A DNA stretch of 64,000 nucleotides from Sulfurospirillum sp. UBA2217 (GCA_002328495.1 DCUJ01000007.1:1-64000), one strand, 5' to 3'; numbered from the stretch's first letter, positions 52,706 to 61,472 are shown. The notes: generated by a model not told the origin, from the sequence alone. Translations and numbers: made by a program.

Positions 52706-53818
52706 ATGGAAAAAATTGTAGACATTATCGAATCAATCGCTCACGAAAAAGGGCTTAACATCAATGAAGTGCGTAATACCGTTACGCTAGCACTTGTAAA
52801 AACTGCCAAAAAAGTATACGGTCAACAGTATGAATATGGGGCTGAAATTGATGCTGCTACCAAAAGCCTCAAACTCTACCAAAAAGTCACGGTTGTCACA
52901 CCAGACGATGAGAGACTTTTAAATGGTAATGAAAATTTTATTGCCATTAAAGAGGCAAAAGAGGTTGATCCAGAGATTGAAATTGGTGATGAGCTCACCT
53001 ATGAGCTTCCTTTGGACAATTTAGGACGAACGGCGGCAGCGACACTTCAAAAAGAGCTTGAGTTCCATATTCAACGCCTTTTGGAAAATAATATTTTTGA
53101 AAAATACCAAAAATTGATTGGAAAAGCTGTTTTTGGAACCGTGGTGCGGGTCGATAATGATGAAAATACCTACATTGAAATCGATGAAATCAGAGCTGTT
53201 TTGCCACGAAAAAATCGTATCAAGGGTGAAAAATTTAAAGTGGGAAATGTTGTTAAAAGCGTTATTCGCAAAGCGATGATCGATAAATCACAAGGGATGT
53301 ATGTTGAACTCTCACGTACCAGCCCTAAATTTTTAGAATCCCTACTCGAACTGGAAGTTCCAGAAATCAAAGATGGTATGATTAAGATTATTGGAAGTGC
53401 TAGAATTCCAGGAGAACGTGCAAAAGTTTCGCTTCTTTCGATGCATCCTAACATCGATGCGGTAGGGGCAACGGTGGGAACACGTGGGGTGCGTATCAAC
53501 GCCGTGAGCAAAGAGTTGCACGATGAAAACATTGATTGTATCGAGTTTTCAAATATTCCCGAAATTTTTATTGCACGCGCTTTAAGCCCTGCTATGATTT
53601 CCAATGTTAAAATTCAAGGGACCAAAGCTACCGTCACACTTCCAAGTGATCAAAAATCTAAAGCTATTGGAAAAAGTGGTATTAACATTCGTCTAACTTC
53701 CATGTTAACAGGATTTGAGATCGAGTTAGTTGAAGTGGGTGGATCTACGTTAAATGAAGAAGATACAGCCTCAACACGTGACCCAAATGCCCTTAAAAAT
53801 CTTTTCGGCGGATTATAA
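52706..53818 (+). CDS. nusA: Transcription elongation factor NusA
   Basis: RNA-polymerase-binding factor that controls pausing, termination and antitermination. It is 370 aa: N-terminal domain about 1-125, S1 domain about 130-200 (GTVVRVDNDENTYIEIDEI), KH1 and KH2 about 205-345 (AVGATVGTRGVRINAVSKEL; AIGKSGINIRLTSMLTG). The C-terminal acidic repeats of E. coli NusA are absent, as is usual outside the gammaproteobacteria. A hairpin made of two palindrome copies follows. Confidence 0.95.
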   Translation: MEKIVDIIESIAHEKGLNINEVRNTVTLALVKTAKKVYGQQYEYGAEIDAATKSLKLYQKVTVVTPDDERLLNGNENFIAIKEAKEVDPEIEIGDELTYELPLDNLGRTAAATLQKELEFHIQRLLENNIFEKYQKLIGKAVFGTVVRVDNDENTYIEIDEIRAVLPRKNRIKGEKFKVGNVVKSVIRKAMIDKSQGMYVELSRTSPKFLESLLELEVPEIKDGMIKIIGSARIPGERAKVSLLSMHPNIDAVGATVGTRGVRINAVSKELHDENIDCIEFSNIPEIFIARALSPAMISNVKIQGTKATVTLPSDQKSKAIGKSGINIRLTSMLTGFEIELVEVGGSTLNEEDTASTRDPNALKNLFGGL

Positions 53819-53824
53819 TCATCA

Positions 53825-53856
53825 TTACATGTAAAGCGTCAAAGCTTTACATGTAA
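53825..53856. terminator. nusA terminator built from two inverted TTACATGTAA copies
   Basis: Two exact palindromes (53825-53834, 53847-53856) extended by AAAGC/GCTTT form a 13-bp perfect inverted repeat with a 6-nt loop. It starts 6 nt past the nusA stop and is followed by TCCTTTTTATTCTG, as for an intrinsic terminator. The lipoprotein gene ends 6 nt away on the other strand, so it may serve both. Confidence 0.85.
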
Positions 53857-53862
53857 TCCTTT

Positions 53863-54012
53863 TTATTCTGTTTTTTCCTTCACGTATTCAGCTCCTTTGT
53901 TGACCTTTTCTTTTGTCCATTCAACACTATCACTAGTATCTTTTTTAATACCACTCCATGTGGCACATCCACTAATCAGTATTAGAGTTAAAATGCTAAG
54001 TATCAGTTTCAT
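53863..54012 (-). CDS. Small entericidin-like lipoprotein
   Basis: A 49-aa protein: MKLILSILTLILISGCATWS, so Cys16 is the lipidation site, then a short Lys/Glu-rich helix ending AEYVKEKTE. The size and shape fit entericidin-type or small outer-membrane lipoproteins. The ATG directly follows the ABC permease stop, with AAGGAG inside the permease end, so translation is coupled. It ends at the bidirectional terminator. Confidence 0.75.
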   Translation of the reverse strand: MKLILSILTLILISGCATWSGIKKDTSDSVEWTKEKVNKGAEYVKEKTE

Positions 54013-54984
54013 TTAATTTCTCCTTTTAAAATGGGGGTTAAGTTTGGCTAAAATTATATCGGCAATCATATTGCCCAATAAGGTTAAAAACGAAGAGATA
54101 ATCAAAATACCCATAATGACCGGATAATCCCGACTCAGCGCACTTTGATAAAAGAGTAACCCCATACCATTAATCGCAAAAATAGACTCTAAAATCACAC
54201 TTCCCCCGATAAGTCCAGGAAGTGATAAGCCCAAAATGGTCACAATGGGAGGAGAGAGATTGGGTAAGATGTAGGTTTGAAACAGTTCCCTACCTTCAAT
54301 TCCCCGACTCTTAGCAAAAAAGATATAGTCACTTTTAAGAATATTGAGTGTTAAACTTCGCACGTATAACATCAAACTACCCACCCCTCCAAATACCATG
54401 ACAAAGATAGGCAAACTAAGGTGCCACGCCATATCGGCATAATACCTAAATGTCCCAACAGCGACATCATTAGAGTGCAATCCCGAAATAGGAAAAATAT
54501 TCCATTTCACAGCTAAGAGAATGACTAAAATCAAAGAGAGGTAAAATGAGGGCATGGCATAGCTTAAAAGGGCAAACTGCTTGACGCCCTTATCGTAAAC
54601 ACTGTTCTGAGAAAGTGCGGCTTTGATTCCAAAATATAGGGAAAAAACAAAGACCAGCACCATACTGATAACATTCATCCATAACGTGAGGGAAATACGA
54701 CTTAAAATCTCATCTCGCACCGCTTTACCACTGGCAAAGGAGATGCCAAAATCCAACTGAATAATAGCGCCAAACCATGAAAAAAACTGCATCCAGAGTG
54801 ATTTATCCAGACCATAGACACGTTTGAGCTGTTCCATTGCTTCTGGGGTTATATTAGGATTAAGTTCCCCACTGGCAAAAAAAGAGTTTGGAGCTAAATG
54901 AATCGCCCCAAACGAGAGCAAGGAAATGATACACAGCATCAAAACTACATAAAGAATTTTACGGAGTAGCAGATGCATACTCAT
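54013..54984 (-). CDS. Peptide/oligopeptide ABC permease, OppB/DppB type
   Basis: A 323-aa six-helix inner membrane permease. It has the N-terminal KILYVVLMLCIISLLSFGAI, the loop LKRVYGLDKSLWMQFFSWF and a BPD_transp_1 core (LRS...ILKSDYIFFAKSRGIEGRELF, the ATPase-docking EAA loop). A full transporter needs a DppC-type partner, ATPases and a binding protein; none is in the window, so they must be elsewhere or the gene is an orphan. It begins 3 nt past the fabI stop. Confidence 0.87.
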   Translation of the reverse strand: MSMHLLLRKILYVVLMLCIISLLSFGAIHLAPNSFFASGELNPNITPEAMEQLKRVYGLDKSLWMQFFSWFGAIIQLDFGISFASGKAVRDEILSRISLTLWMNVISMVLVFVFSLYFGIKAALSQNSVYDKGVKQFALLSYAMPSFYLSLILVILLAVKWNIFPISGLHSNDVAVGTFRYYADMAWHLSLPIFVMVFGGVGSLMLYVRSLTLNILKSDYIFFAKSRGIEGRELFQTYILPNLSPPIVTILGLSLPGLIGGSVILESIFAINGMGLLFYQSALSRDYPVIMGILIISSFLTLLGNMIADIILAKLNPHFKRRN

Positions 54985-54987
54985 GCC

Positions 54988-55809
54988 TTATTTACGGTTA
55001 TCCCACGCTAAAACCGTATGACCGTCCACATCCGTTTCATCCAGCCCCATACCCATAATACTGTAGCCTGCATCCACATAATGAATCTCCCCCGTCACAC
55101 CACGTGAGAGGTCACTTAAAAGGTACATTCCACTGTTGCCAACTTCATCGGTTGTTACATTTTTACGTAGGGGTGAATTGGTTTCATTCCAATTTAAAAT
55201 CATTCTAAAATCCCCTATTCCACTCGCAGCAAGTGTCTTAATCGGTCCTGCACTAATCGCATTGACACGAATGCCCCTGCTTCCCAGATCAACCGCCAAA
55301 TAACGTACACTTGATTCAAGTGCTGCTTTTGCCACACCCATAACGTTATAATGAGGAATGTACTTTGGTCCACCCAAATAGGTTAACGTCAACACTGAAG
55401 CGCCATCACTCAAAACAGGTAAACACGCGCGCGTTAAGGAAACCAGTGAATACGCAGAAGTTCCAAGAGCAATATCAAAGGCTTCTTTGGTCGTATCAAT
55501 AAACTTTCCACTCAGTGCCTCTTTAGGTGCGTATGCTACGGAGTGAACCACAAAATCAATCGTTCCAAAATCTTTTTCTAGCGACGCTGTCAATGCTTCT
55601 AAATGTTCTGGTTTGTTGATATCAAGCTCATAGACTTTATCGCTGCCAAACTTTTCAGCAATGGGTCGCACGCGCTTCTCAAGTGCCTCGTTTAAATACG
55701 TAAATGCTAATTCTGCCCCTTGTTCTCTGCACGCTTTCGCGATTCCGTAGGCGATTGACTTATCATTAGCAATCCCAACAATAAGTCCTTTTTTTCCCTT
55801 CATTATCAT
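54988..55809 (-). CDS. fabI: Enoyl-[acyl-carrier-protein] reductase (NADH) FabI
   Basis: Reduces enoyl-ACP in fatty acid elongation. It is 273 aa: GLIVGIANDKSIAYGIAKA (NAD-binding), VDFVVHSVAYAPKEAL, the catalytic Tyr-Lys in YLGGPKYIPHYNVMGVAKAAL, and SAGPIKTLAASGI. The first ATG has AGGA 8 nt upstream, so I kept it; a second ATG is two codons on. Downstream of tpiA by 5 nt. Confidence 0.95.
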   Translation of the reverse strand: MIMKGKKGLIVGIANDKSIAYGIAKACREQGAELAFTYLNEALEKRVRPIAEKFGSDKVYELDINKPEHLEALTASLEKDFGTIDFVVHSVAYAPKEALSGKFIDTTKEAFDIALGTSAYSLVSLTRACLPVLSDGASVLTLTYLGGPKYIPHYNVMGVAKAALESSVRYLAVDLGSRGIRVNAISAGPIKTLAASGIGDFRMILNWNETNSPLRKNVTTDEVGNSGMYLLSDLSRGVTGEIHYVDAGYSIMGMGLDETDVDGHTVLAWDNRK

Positions 55810-55814
55810 CTTTT

Positions 55815-56531
55815 TTATCCTTTTTTTACCGCATCAGCGACTGCTATCATCTTACAAAATGCCTCTTCGTTCCAACTTGCCGTCCCTACCAAAACACCCT
55901 CACAGTGCTTTACATGTAAGATACTCTCTAAGTTGTCCACCTTCACACTTCCACCGTACAACAATGGAGCACTCAATTTTTCTGCCAGTCGCTCTAGCAC
56001 TTCTTCAATATCACCAATACTCGCCGTAAGTCCCGTACCAATCGCCCAAACAGGCTCATACGCCACCACCAGTCTTGAATAGCTGATATCAATGCCATCG
56101 AACTGCTCCCAAATATAAGACATCACAGCATCAATGCCTTTTTCTCGAATCTCTTTAGGTTCACCCACACAATAGACGATTTCAACATTTTTTGCTTGTG
56201 CAAAGTCGTATTTACGTGCTAAAAACTCCTGAGTCTCTCCTAAGATATGACGTCTTTCACTGTGCCCTATTAGCACCGTTGTAATGCCAAACTCTTCGAG
56301 TTGTTCAAAACCAATTTCACCGGTAAAAGAACCATTATCAACTGGATAAAAATTTTGAGCCCCTACATGTAAAGAAGCTACTTCATGAAAACTATCCAGT
56401 GCCGTCGCTGGTACAAAAATACGTACTTCTTGCATACTTTTCATTTCTTGAATTGCTGCTTGTACCGCACACACAAAGCTTTTGGTTTTTTCTCTTGTAT
56501 AGTTGGTTTTAAAATTGGATGCGATAATCAT
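55815..56531 (-). CDS. tpiA: Triosephosphate isomerase
   Basis: Interconverts glyceraldehyde-3-phosphate and dihydroxyacetone phosphate. It is 238 aa: N-terminal NFKTNYT, catalytic His in IGHSERR and Glu in VAYEPVWAIGTG, and the phosphate loop YGGSVK. A little short compared with 250. A palindrome copy at 55910 is read LHVK; a near copy at 56364 is LHVG. Confidence 0.95.
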   Translation of the reverse strand: MIIASNFKTNYTREKTKSFVCAVQAAIQEMKSMQEVRIFVPATALDSFHEVASLHVGAQNFYPVDNGSFTGEIGFEQLEEFGITTVLIGHSERRHILGETQEFLARKYDFAQAKNVEIVYCVGEPKEIREKGIDAVMSYIWEQFDGIDISYSRLVVAYEPVWAIGTGLTASIGDIEEVLERLAEKLSAPLLYGGSVKVDNLESILHVKHCEGVLVGTASWNEEAFCKMIAVADAVKKG

Positions 56532-56533
56532 GC

Positions 56534-57736
56534 TTACTCGTTTTCAGGGTTACTTAAAACCTTCACGCCTGGAAGAATTTTTCCTTCAATAAGCTCCAAA
56601 CTAGCCCCACCACCAGTAGAGATAAACGTCATTTCATCTGCATCTCCAGCACGCGCAACCACATCTGCCGTATCGCCACCACCCACAACCGTTGTGGCAT
56701 GGGCTTCTGCAATCACATGCGACATCTTGAAGCTTCCTTTGGAGAATTTTTCGATTTCAAACACACCCATAGGACCGTTCCATAAAATGGTCTGCGCATC
56801 GGCAAGTGCTTCACGAAATAACCTAGAAGTCGCAGGTCCAATGTCTAAACCCATCCATCCTTTAGGAATTTCTTGAACCGTTACAAATTTAATCGTTGCA
56901 TCTTGTGAACATGTTTGCGCCGCGACCACATCCACGGGAAGATAAATTTTAACCCCTAAACGCTTTGCTTCATCCATGACACGCAGTGCCTCATCCAACA
57001 AATCATCTTCTACCAATGAATTGCCTATGTCAAGTCCTTGTGCTTTTAAAAAGGTAAACGCCATACCTCCACCGATGATGAGTTTGTCCACACGAGGGAG
57101 CAAATTCATCAAAGCTTGAAGCTTTCCACTCACTTTACTACCACCCACAACGGAGACAAACGGACGCGTTGGACGACGCAAAAGATTTTTTGAAAATTCA
57201 ACTTCTTTTTGGAGTAAAAATCCAGCAGCCGATGTTTTTTCATTGAAAAAATGGGTAATGGCTTCTACAGAAGCATGCGCCCTGTGGCACACCCCAAAGG
57301 CATCATTAATATACACTTCTGCCATATCGGCTAACGCTTTAGCAAATTCTTCATCATTGGTCGTTTCACCTTTGTGAAACCGTAAATTTTCCAACAAAAG
57401 CACTTCGCCATTTTGCAATGCCGCTGATTTTTCCCCTGCATCTTTGCCAATGACATCCAAGCTTAGTTGCACTTCCATATCCAAAAGACGTTTCAAACGC
57501 ATTTGAACGGGTGCAAGTGAATACTTTTCATCCACAACGCCCTTAGGACGCCCCAAATGGCTCGCTAAAATAATAGAACAGCCGTGATCCAAGCAATAAC
57601 GAATCGTTGGTATTGCAGAGCGCACACGTCTATCATCCGTGATGTTGTTAAACTCATCTAAGGGGACGTTAAAATCACATCGTATAAAAACTTTTTTTCC
57701 GGTAATATCCAAATCTCGAATAGATCGAATCATCAT
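56534..57736 (-). CDS. pgk: Phosphoglycerate kinase
   Basis: Makes ATP (glycolysis) or 1,3-bisphosphoglycerate (gluconeogenesis). It is 400 aa: VFIRCDFNVPLDEFNNITDDRR, HLGRPKG, VSVVGGSKVSGKLQAL, the ATP site GPMGVFE, and GGGDTADVV near the C-terminus. It sits between gap and tpiA with 8- and 2-nt gaps. Confidence 0.96.
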   Translation of the reverse strand: MMIRSIRDLDITGKKVFIRCDFNVPLDEFNNITDDRRVRSAIPTIRYCLDHGCSIILASHLGRPKGVVDEKYSLAPVQMRLKRLLDMEVQLSLDVIGKDAGEKSAALQNGEVLLLENLRFHKGETTNDEEFAKALADMAEVYINDAFGVCHRAHASVEAITHFFNEKTSAAGFLLQKEVEFSKNLLRRPTRPFVSVVGGSKVSGKLQALMNLLPRVDKLIIGGGMAFTFLKAQGLDIGNSLVEDDLLDEALRVMDEAKRLGVKIYLPVDVVAAQTCSQDATIKFVTVQEIPKGWMGLDIGPATSRLFREALADAQTILWNGPMGVFEIEKFSKGSFKMSHVIAEAHATTVVGGGDTADVVARAGDADEMTFISTGGGASLELIEGKILPGVKVLSNPENE

Positions 57737-57744
57737 CCGTCCTT

Positions 57745-58743
57745 TTACTTACTTACATGTAACGCCATATCAATCAAACGTGTGGAGTAGCCCCACTCGT
57801 TATCATACCATGCCATCACCTTAATCATATCACCACCAATGACCTGCGTCAAATCAGATGCAACAATAGAACTCCACGTACTGGTGACAAAATCAGAGGA
57901 AACCCGTTGCTCAACATCCACTTCTAAAATACCTTTGAGATGCCCAAGGGATGCTTGTGTAAAGAGCGCATTTACTTCTTCTTTTGTCGTTGCTTTTTTA
58001 ACCACAACGTTTAAATCAACCATGGAAACATTGGGTGTTGGAACACGAACGCTTTGTCCGTGTAAACGACCTTTAAGATGTGGAAGCACTAAGCCAATCG
58101 CTTTAGCCGCCCCTGTGGTGGTTGGAATCATATTGACCGCTGCCGCTCGGGCACGACGTAAATCTTTAGCGTGTTTAACATCTAAAATATTTTGGTCATT
58201 GGTGTACGCATGTACGGTAGTCATCAAACCTTTGTCAATACCAAACGCATCGTCTAAGATTTTTGCCACAGGACCTAAACAGTTTGTGGTACAACTCGCA
58301 TTGGAAACAATCGCTTGTCCTGCATACGTGTGTTCATTCACACCAATAACAAAGGTTGGGGTATCATCCTTTGCCGGCGCTGACATCACCACACGTTTGA
58401 TGCCATTGTCGATAAACACCTGCGCATCTTTTTGACTTAAGAGTGCTCCTGTACATTCAAGTACTACATCCACGCCATAGTCTTTAAAATTGAGAGCTTT
58501 TGCATCGCGGGTTGAAAACATTTTGACTTTTGCTTTTCCCATTTGCATATAGTCATCGTCTAAAAGCTCCACCGCACCTTGAAAAATACCGTGAACGCTG
58601 TCATATTTAAGTAATTGTTTTGTCATAGCTCGATCAGCCGTGTCATTAACACACACAAGCTCAACATCATCACGCGAATCTATAATTCTAGCAACGCATC
58701 TTCCAATGCGACCAAATCCATTTATAGCAATTTTGAGTGCCAT
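57745..58743 (-). CDS. gap: Glyceraldehyde-3-phosphate dehydrogenase
   Basis: NAD-linked oxidation of glyceraldehyde-3-phosphate to 1,3-bisphosphoglycerate. It is 332 aa: INGFGRIGRCVARII (NAD fold), catalytic Cys in SNASCTTNCLGPVAK, TVHAYTNDQN, and WYDNEWGYSTR. First gene of gap-pgk-tpiA-fabI. Its last codons (ALHVSK) contain a TTACATGTAA copy at 57753. Confidence 0.96.
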   Translation of the reverse strand: MALKIAINGFGRIGRCVARIIDSRDDVELVCVNDTADRAMTKQLLKYDSVHGIFQGAVELLDDDYMQMGKAKVKMFSTRDAKALNFKDYGVDVVLECTGALLSQKDAQVFIDNGIKRVVMSAPAKDDTPTFVIGVNEHTYAGQAIVSNASCTTNCLGPVAKILDDAFGIDKGLMTTVHAYTNDQNILDVKHAKDLRRARAAAVNMIPTTTGAAKAIGLVLPHLKGRLHGQSVRVPTPNVSMVDLNVVVKKATTKEEVNALFTQASLGHLKGILEVDVEQRVSSDFVTSTWSSIVASDLTQVIGGDMIKVMAWYDNEWGYSTRLIDMALHVSK

Positions 58744-58758
58744 AGGTTTTCCTTTTGA

Positions 58759-58764
58759 TATAAT
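58759..58764 (+). promoter_or_regulatory. -10 box for nadD
   Basis: TATAAT in the gap/nadD divergent gap, 51 nt before the nadD TTG start. Confidence 0.45.
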
Positions 58765-58815
58765 AAGGTTCGTAGTTTACCAAAAAATGCGTATAAAAAC
58801 GTTTAAGGGGTGCGG

Positions 58816-59361
58816 TTGAAGATAGCAATTTTTGGAGGGTCTTTTGACCCCCCTCATCTAGGTCATCAAAAAATTGTTGAAAAAGCCTTAGCGCTTTTAG
58901 ACATTGACAAGCTCTTTGTTGTCCCTACTTTTTTAAGTCCCTTTAAAGAGAGCTTTAGTGCCCCAGCACCAATGCGCCTTGCATGGCTTCAAACCCTCTT
59001 TGCCAACACACCCAAAACAGAAGTGCTCAGCTATGAGTGTGATCAACACAGGCAAGTTCCAACCATTGAAACGGTTTTACATGTAAGCTCTTTATACCCC
59101 ACAGCACATATCTATCTGATTATGGGCAGTGATGCTTTTAGCTCTTTGCCATTATGGCGTCGTTATGAAGAACTTTCATCCTTAGTAGAATACGTGGTGG
59201 CGACGCGAAATCGTTCTGCTTATCCGCCTGACTTGAAAATTTTACCAATTCATGTTAATATCAGCTCTTCAAAGCTTCGCGAGGTATTTGATGAGGCGTT
59301 TATTCCCTCATCCATTCGAACGCAAGTCAAAGCTTATTACCTCAAGGAAAACAATGGATAA
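58816..59361 (+). CDS. nadD: Nicotinate-nucleotide adenylyltransferase NadD
   Basis: Makes deamido-NAD from nicotinate mononucleotide and ATP. It is about 181 aa: GGSFDPPHLGHQKIVEKALA (HxGH), MGSDAFSSLPLWRRYEEL, then NISSSKLRE in the substrate loop. I chose the TTG at 58816 because AAGGGG lies 5 nt upstream and MKIAIFGGSF is the normal N-terminus. A palindrome copy at 59077 is read LHV. It overlaps rsfS by 8 bp. Confidence 0.93.
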   Translation: MKIAIFGGSFDPPHLGHQKIVEKALALLDIDKLFVVPTFLSPFKESFSAPAPMRLAWLQTLFANTPKTEVLSYECDQHRQVPTIETVLHVSSLYPTAHIYLIMGSDAFSSLPLWRRYEELSSLVEYVVATRNRSAYPPDLKILPIHVNISSSKLREVFDEAFIPSSIRTQVKAYYLKENNG

Positions 59362-59698
59362 TCGAATCGAAAAAATTGTGTTTGCGCTTAGCGAAAAAAA
59401 AGCAGAAGACATACAAGTGTTTGATATGCGCAACAAAGACTACTTTGTGAGCAGTGTCGTGATTGCTACGACGATGGGAGAGCGTCATGGTCTCTCTTTA
59501 TTAGACCACCTCAAAACAGAGTTAAAAGGTGCAGGTGAAATCTTTTTAAATGTAGATGCCGATGATAATTGGACGGTTATTGATATGGGTGATATCCTGA
59601 TTCATCTTATGACACCAACGTACCGCACAAAATACAATTTAGAGCTTTTCTTAAAACAAAGAGAAGAAGAGATGAAGAAAATAAGAGGGATGGAATAA
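59354..59698 (+). CDS. rsfS: Ribosomal silencing factor RsfS
   Basis: Binds uL14 and blocks subunit joining when nutrients are short. It is about 114 aa with the RsfS/Iojap pattern: EDIQVFDMRNK, FVSSVVIATT..., and WTVIDMGDILIHLMTPTYRTKYNLE. I chose ATG 59354, with AAGGA upstream, over the longer frame from 59252. Coupled to nadD. Confidence 0.93.
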   Translation: MDNRIEKIVFALSEKKAEDIQVFDMRNKDYFVSSVVIATTMGERHGLSLLDHLKTELKGAGEIFLNVDADDNWTVIDMGDILIHLMTPTYRTKYNLELFLKQREEEMKKIRGME

Positions 59699-59725
59699 AT
59701 CCACCCTCTCTTGCTCATAAAGTTC

Positions 59726-60754
59726 CTATATTTTAGAATCTGGCTTTGGAGTTTTGAGCGTGCTCTCTGGTAATTGTGGATACGTAATAGCAGGCTTTCT
59801 TCCTTTTAATGCTTTGAGGAATGTTTCGATTTTATCGCTCTCAGCATCGGTAATCGTAATACCTAATTGTGTACTGCCCATCTCTTTAATCGCATCTTTC
59901 AATGACCAAATAGCACCATTATGGAAATATGGCGCAGTTTCAGTGATGTTTCTCAGCGTTGGTGTTTTCACCATACCATTCTTATCACCTGCAAAACCAC
60001 CCAATGAAGCAAACTTATATTTGCCTGCTACTTGGAACGGTTGCATGGTTCCACCCAAAGCAATACCATTATGGCATGCCGCACATCCTTTATCGATGAA
60101 AACATCTAAACCCTCTTTTTCTGCTTTTGAGAGAGCATTATCATTACCATTCACAAAATCATCAAAACGTGATGGCGTGACCAATACTTTTTCAAAAATT
60201 GCAATGGTTGACGTAATTTTTTCAAAATTAATTTTGACTTTATCACCGTATGCAAATTTGAACTCTTCGACATACTCAGGAATAGAGTTAATTCTCTCTT
60301 CAACCAATTTTGGTGGAGCTGCCATTTCTGGACCTGCTTGAACAGGACCTTGTGCTTGGTCTGCTAAGTGTGGGCTTCTACCATCCCAAAACTGTGCTTT
60401 AAAGAAAGCTGAGTTGTATACGGTTGGTGAGTTAAGGTGTGCAGGGTTTGCAGTCCAACCATGACCAATTGCCGCAGCAATACCATCAACACCACCAATG
60501 GCAAGATTGTGACAGGTATTACAACTGATCAAGGCACTTTTTGACATACGTGGGTCAAAATAGAGCTTTTTACCCAGTTCAACTTTTGCATCCGTAATTG
60601 GATCCTTAGGATCATCAATTAATTTTAATACTTCGAGTTGACTGTTTGGAATTGCTTCCATACCACTTTGTTTTACTTTATCCACCAAATTGTTTGCCCC
60701 AAACAATACGGTTGCGCTGATAGCACAAAGACTTAATACCTTAGAAATCTTCAT
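59726..60754 (-). CDS. Di-haem cytochrome c peroxidase (MauG/CcpA family)
   Basis: Periplasmic enzyme that reduces hydrogen peroxide using electrons from cytochrome c. It is 342 aa with a signal peptide (about 1-20). Haem sites are CNTCH (about 78-82) and CAACH (about 217-221), with KTPTLRNITETAPYFHNG and GWTANPAHLNSPTVYNSAF as family motifs. It is divergent from the Fur/PerR-type gene, so peroxide- or metal-controlled expression is likely. Confidence 0.94.
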   Translation of the reverse strand: MKISKVLSLCAISATVLFGANNLVDKVKQSGMEAIPNSQLEVLKLIDDPKDPITDAKVELGKKLYFDPRMSKSALISCNTCHNLAIGGVDGIAAAIGHGWTANPAHLNSPTVYNSAFFKAQFWDGRSPHLADQAQGPVQAGPEMAAPPKLVEERINSIPEYVEEFKFAYGDKVKINFEKITSTIAIFEKVLVTPSRFDDFVNGNDNALSKAEKEGLDVFIDKGCAACHNGIALGGTMQPFQVAGKYKFASLGGFAGDKNGMVKTPTLRNITETAPYFHNGAIWSLKDAIKEMGSTQLGITITDAESDKIETFLKALKGRKPAITYPQLPESTLKTPKPDSKI

Positions 60755-60801
60755 TTATTCTCCTTTTCAAAAATGTATTCACATCCTATAGTATCTTATC
60801 T

Positions 60802-60824
60802 TAAATAATACTAAATCTTATTTA
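60802..60824. promoter_or_regulatory. Inverted repeat, candidate Fur/PerR-type operator
   Basis: TAAATAA (60802-60808) and TTATTTA (60818-60824) with a 9-nt spacer, in the AT-rich gap between the peroxidase and the Fur/PerR-type gene. Its position suits control of both by the regulator. It is not a perfect match to a known PerR box. Confidence 0.45.
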
Positions 60825-60929
60825 GGACTAAAAGCTAATAATTTTAAAGAATAAATAGGATAATTAATATCTTATTAAGCTTCTCTTCAATAAAATTCGT
60901 TAATTAAAATGTAAGGGATTTGACACACC

Positions 60930-61388
60930 ATGGATCGATTTAAAGATGTCTTAAAAGCAAGTAATTTGAAGTCGACGCATCAACGCTTGGCGATACTTGA
61001 TTGCATTGATATGTTTGGACATATCGATGTAGACACACTTTATGAAGCTATTCTGCGAAAATATCCTACGATGTCAAAAGCAACTTTGTATCGAAATATC
61101 AATGATTTAATTTCATTTCATATTTTAGAAGAGGTTAAACTTCCCAATCAAAAGCAGCAATATGAGATTAAAAAAGTACCTCATATTCATCTTTTATGTA
61201 CACATTGTGGCTGTGTTGAAGATGTTTTTGTGGAAACAAAGACACTTTTAGACGCTGTCAAAGACAAGAGTGGGTTTACCATAAGTAACAGTTTTATTGT
61301 GATGAATGGTACATGTGAACTGTGTTCATCACAAGTCATTTCAAACAATACCCAAAATACATGCTCTTTGGAAATGCAAACCCTTTAG
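60930..61388 (+). CDS. perR: Fur-family regulator, PerR-like
   Basis: A 152-aa metal-dependent repressor. The winged helix is at about 10-75 (STHQRLAILDCI, MSKATLYRNINDLI), followed by PHIHLLCTHCG with metal-binding His/Cys and a second Cys pair CELC. The HIHLLCxxCG motif and neighbouring peroxidase favour PerR over Fur, but the symbol is tentative. The peroxidase and the receptor gene flank it. Confidence 0.85.
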   Translation: MDRFKDVLKASNLKSTHQRLAILDCIDMFGHIDVDTLYEAILRKYPTMSKATLYRNINDLISFHILEEVKLPNQKQQYEIKKVPHIHLLCTHCGCVEDVFVETKTLLDAVKDKSGFTISNSFIVMNGTCELCSSQVISNNTQNTCSLEMQTL

Positions 61389-61425
61389 TTTCTTACCATT
61401 ACGTAATTATTAAGCTCTTCTTTTT

Positions 61426-61431
61426 TATACT
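61426..61431 (+). promoter_or_regulatory. -10 box for the receptor operon
   Basis: TATACT lies 42 nt before the ATG at 61473, in the 84-bp gap after the Fur/PerR-type gene. Confidence 0.4.
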
Positions 61432-61472
61432 AGCACTTTATCTTGAAGAACTTTAGAGGATTGGCAACATTC

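Noticed and set aside
3956..59086. TTACATGTAA as an insertion-sequence terminal repeat
   Set aside because: Copies are solitary, lie inside essential genes without disrupting them, and no transposase is associated.
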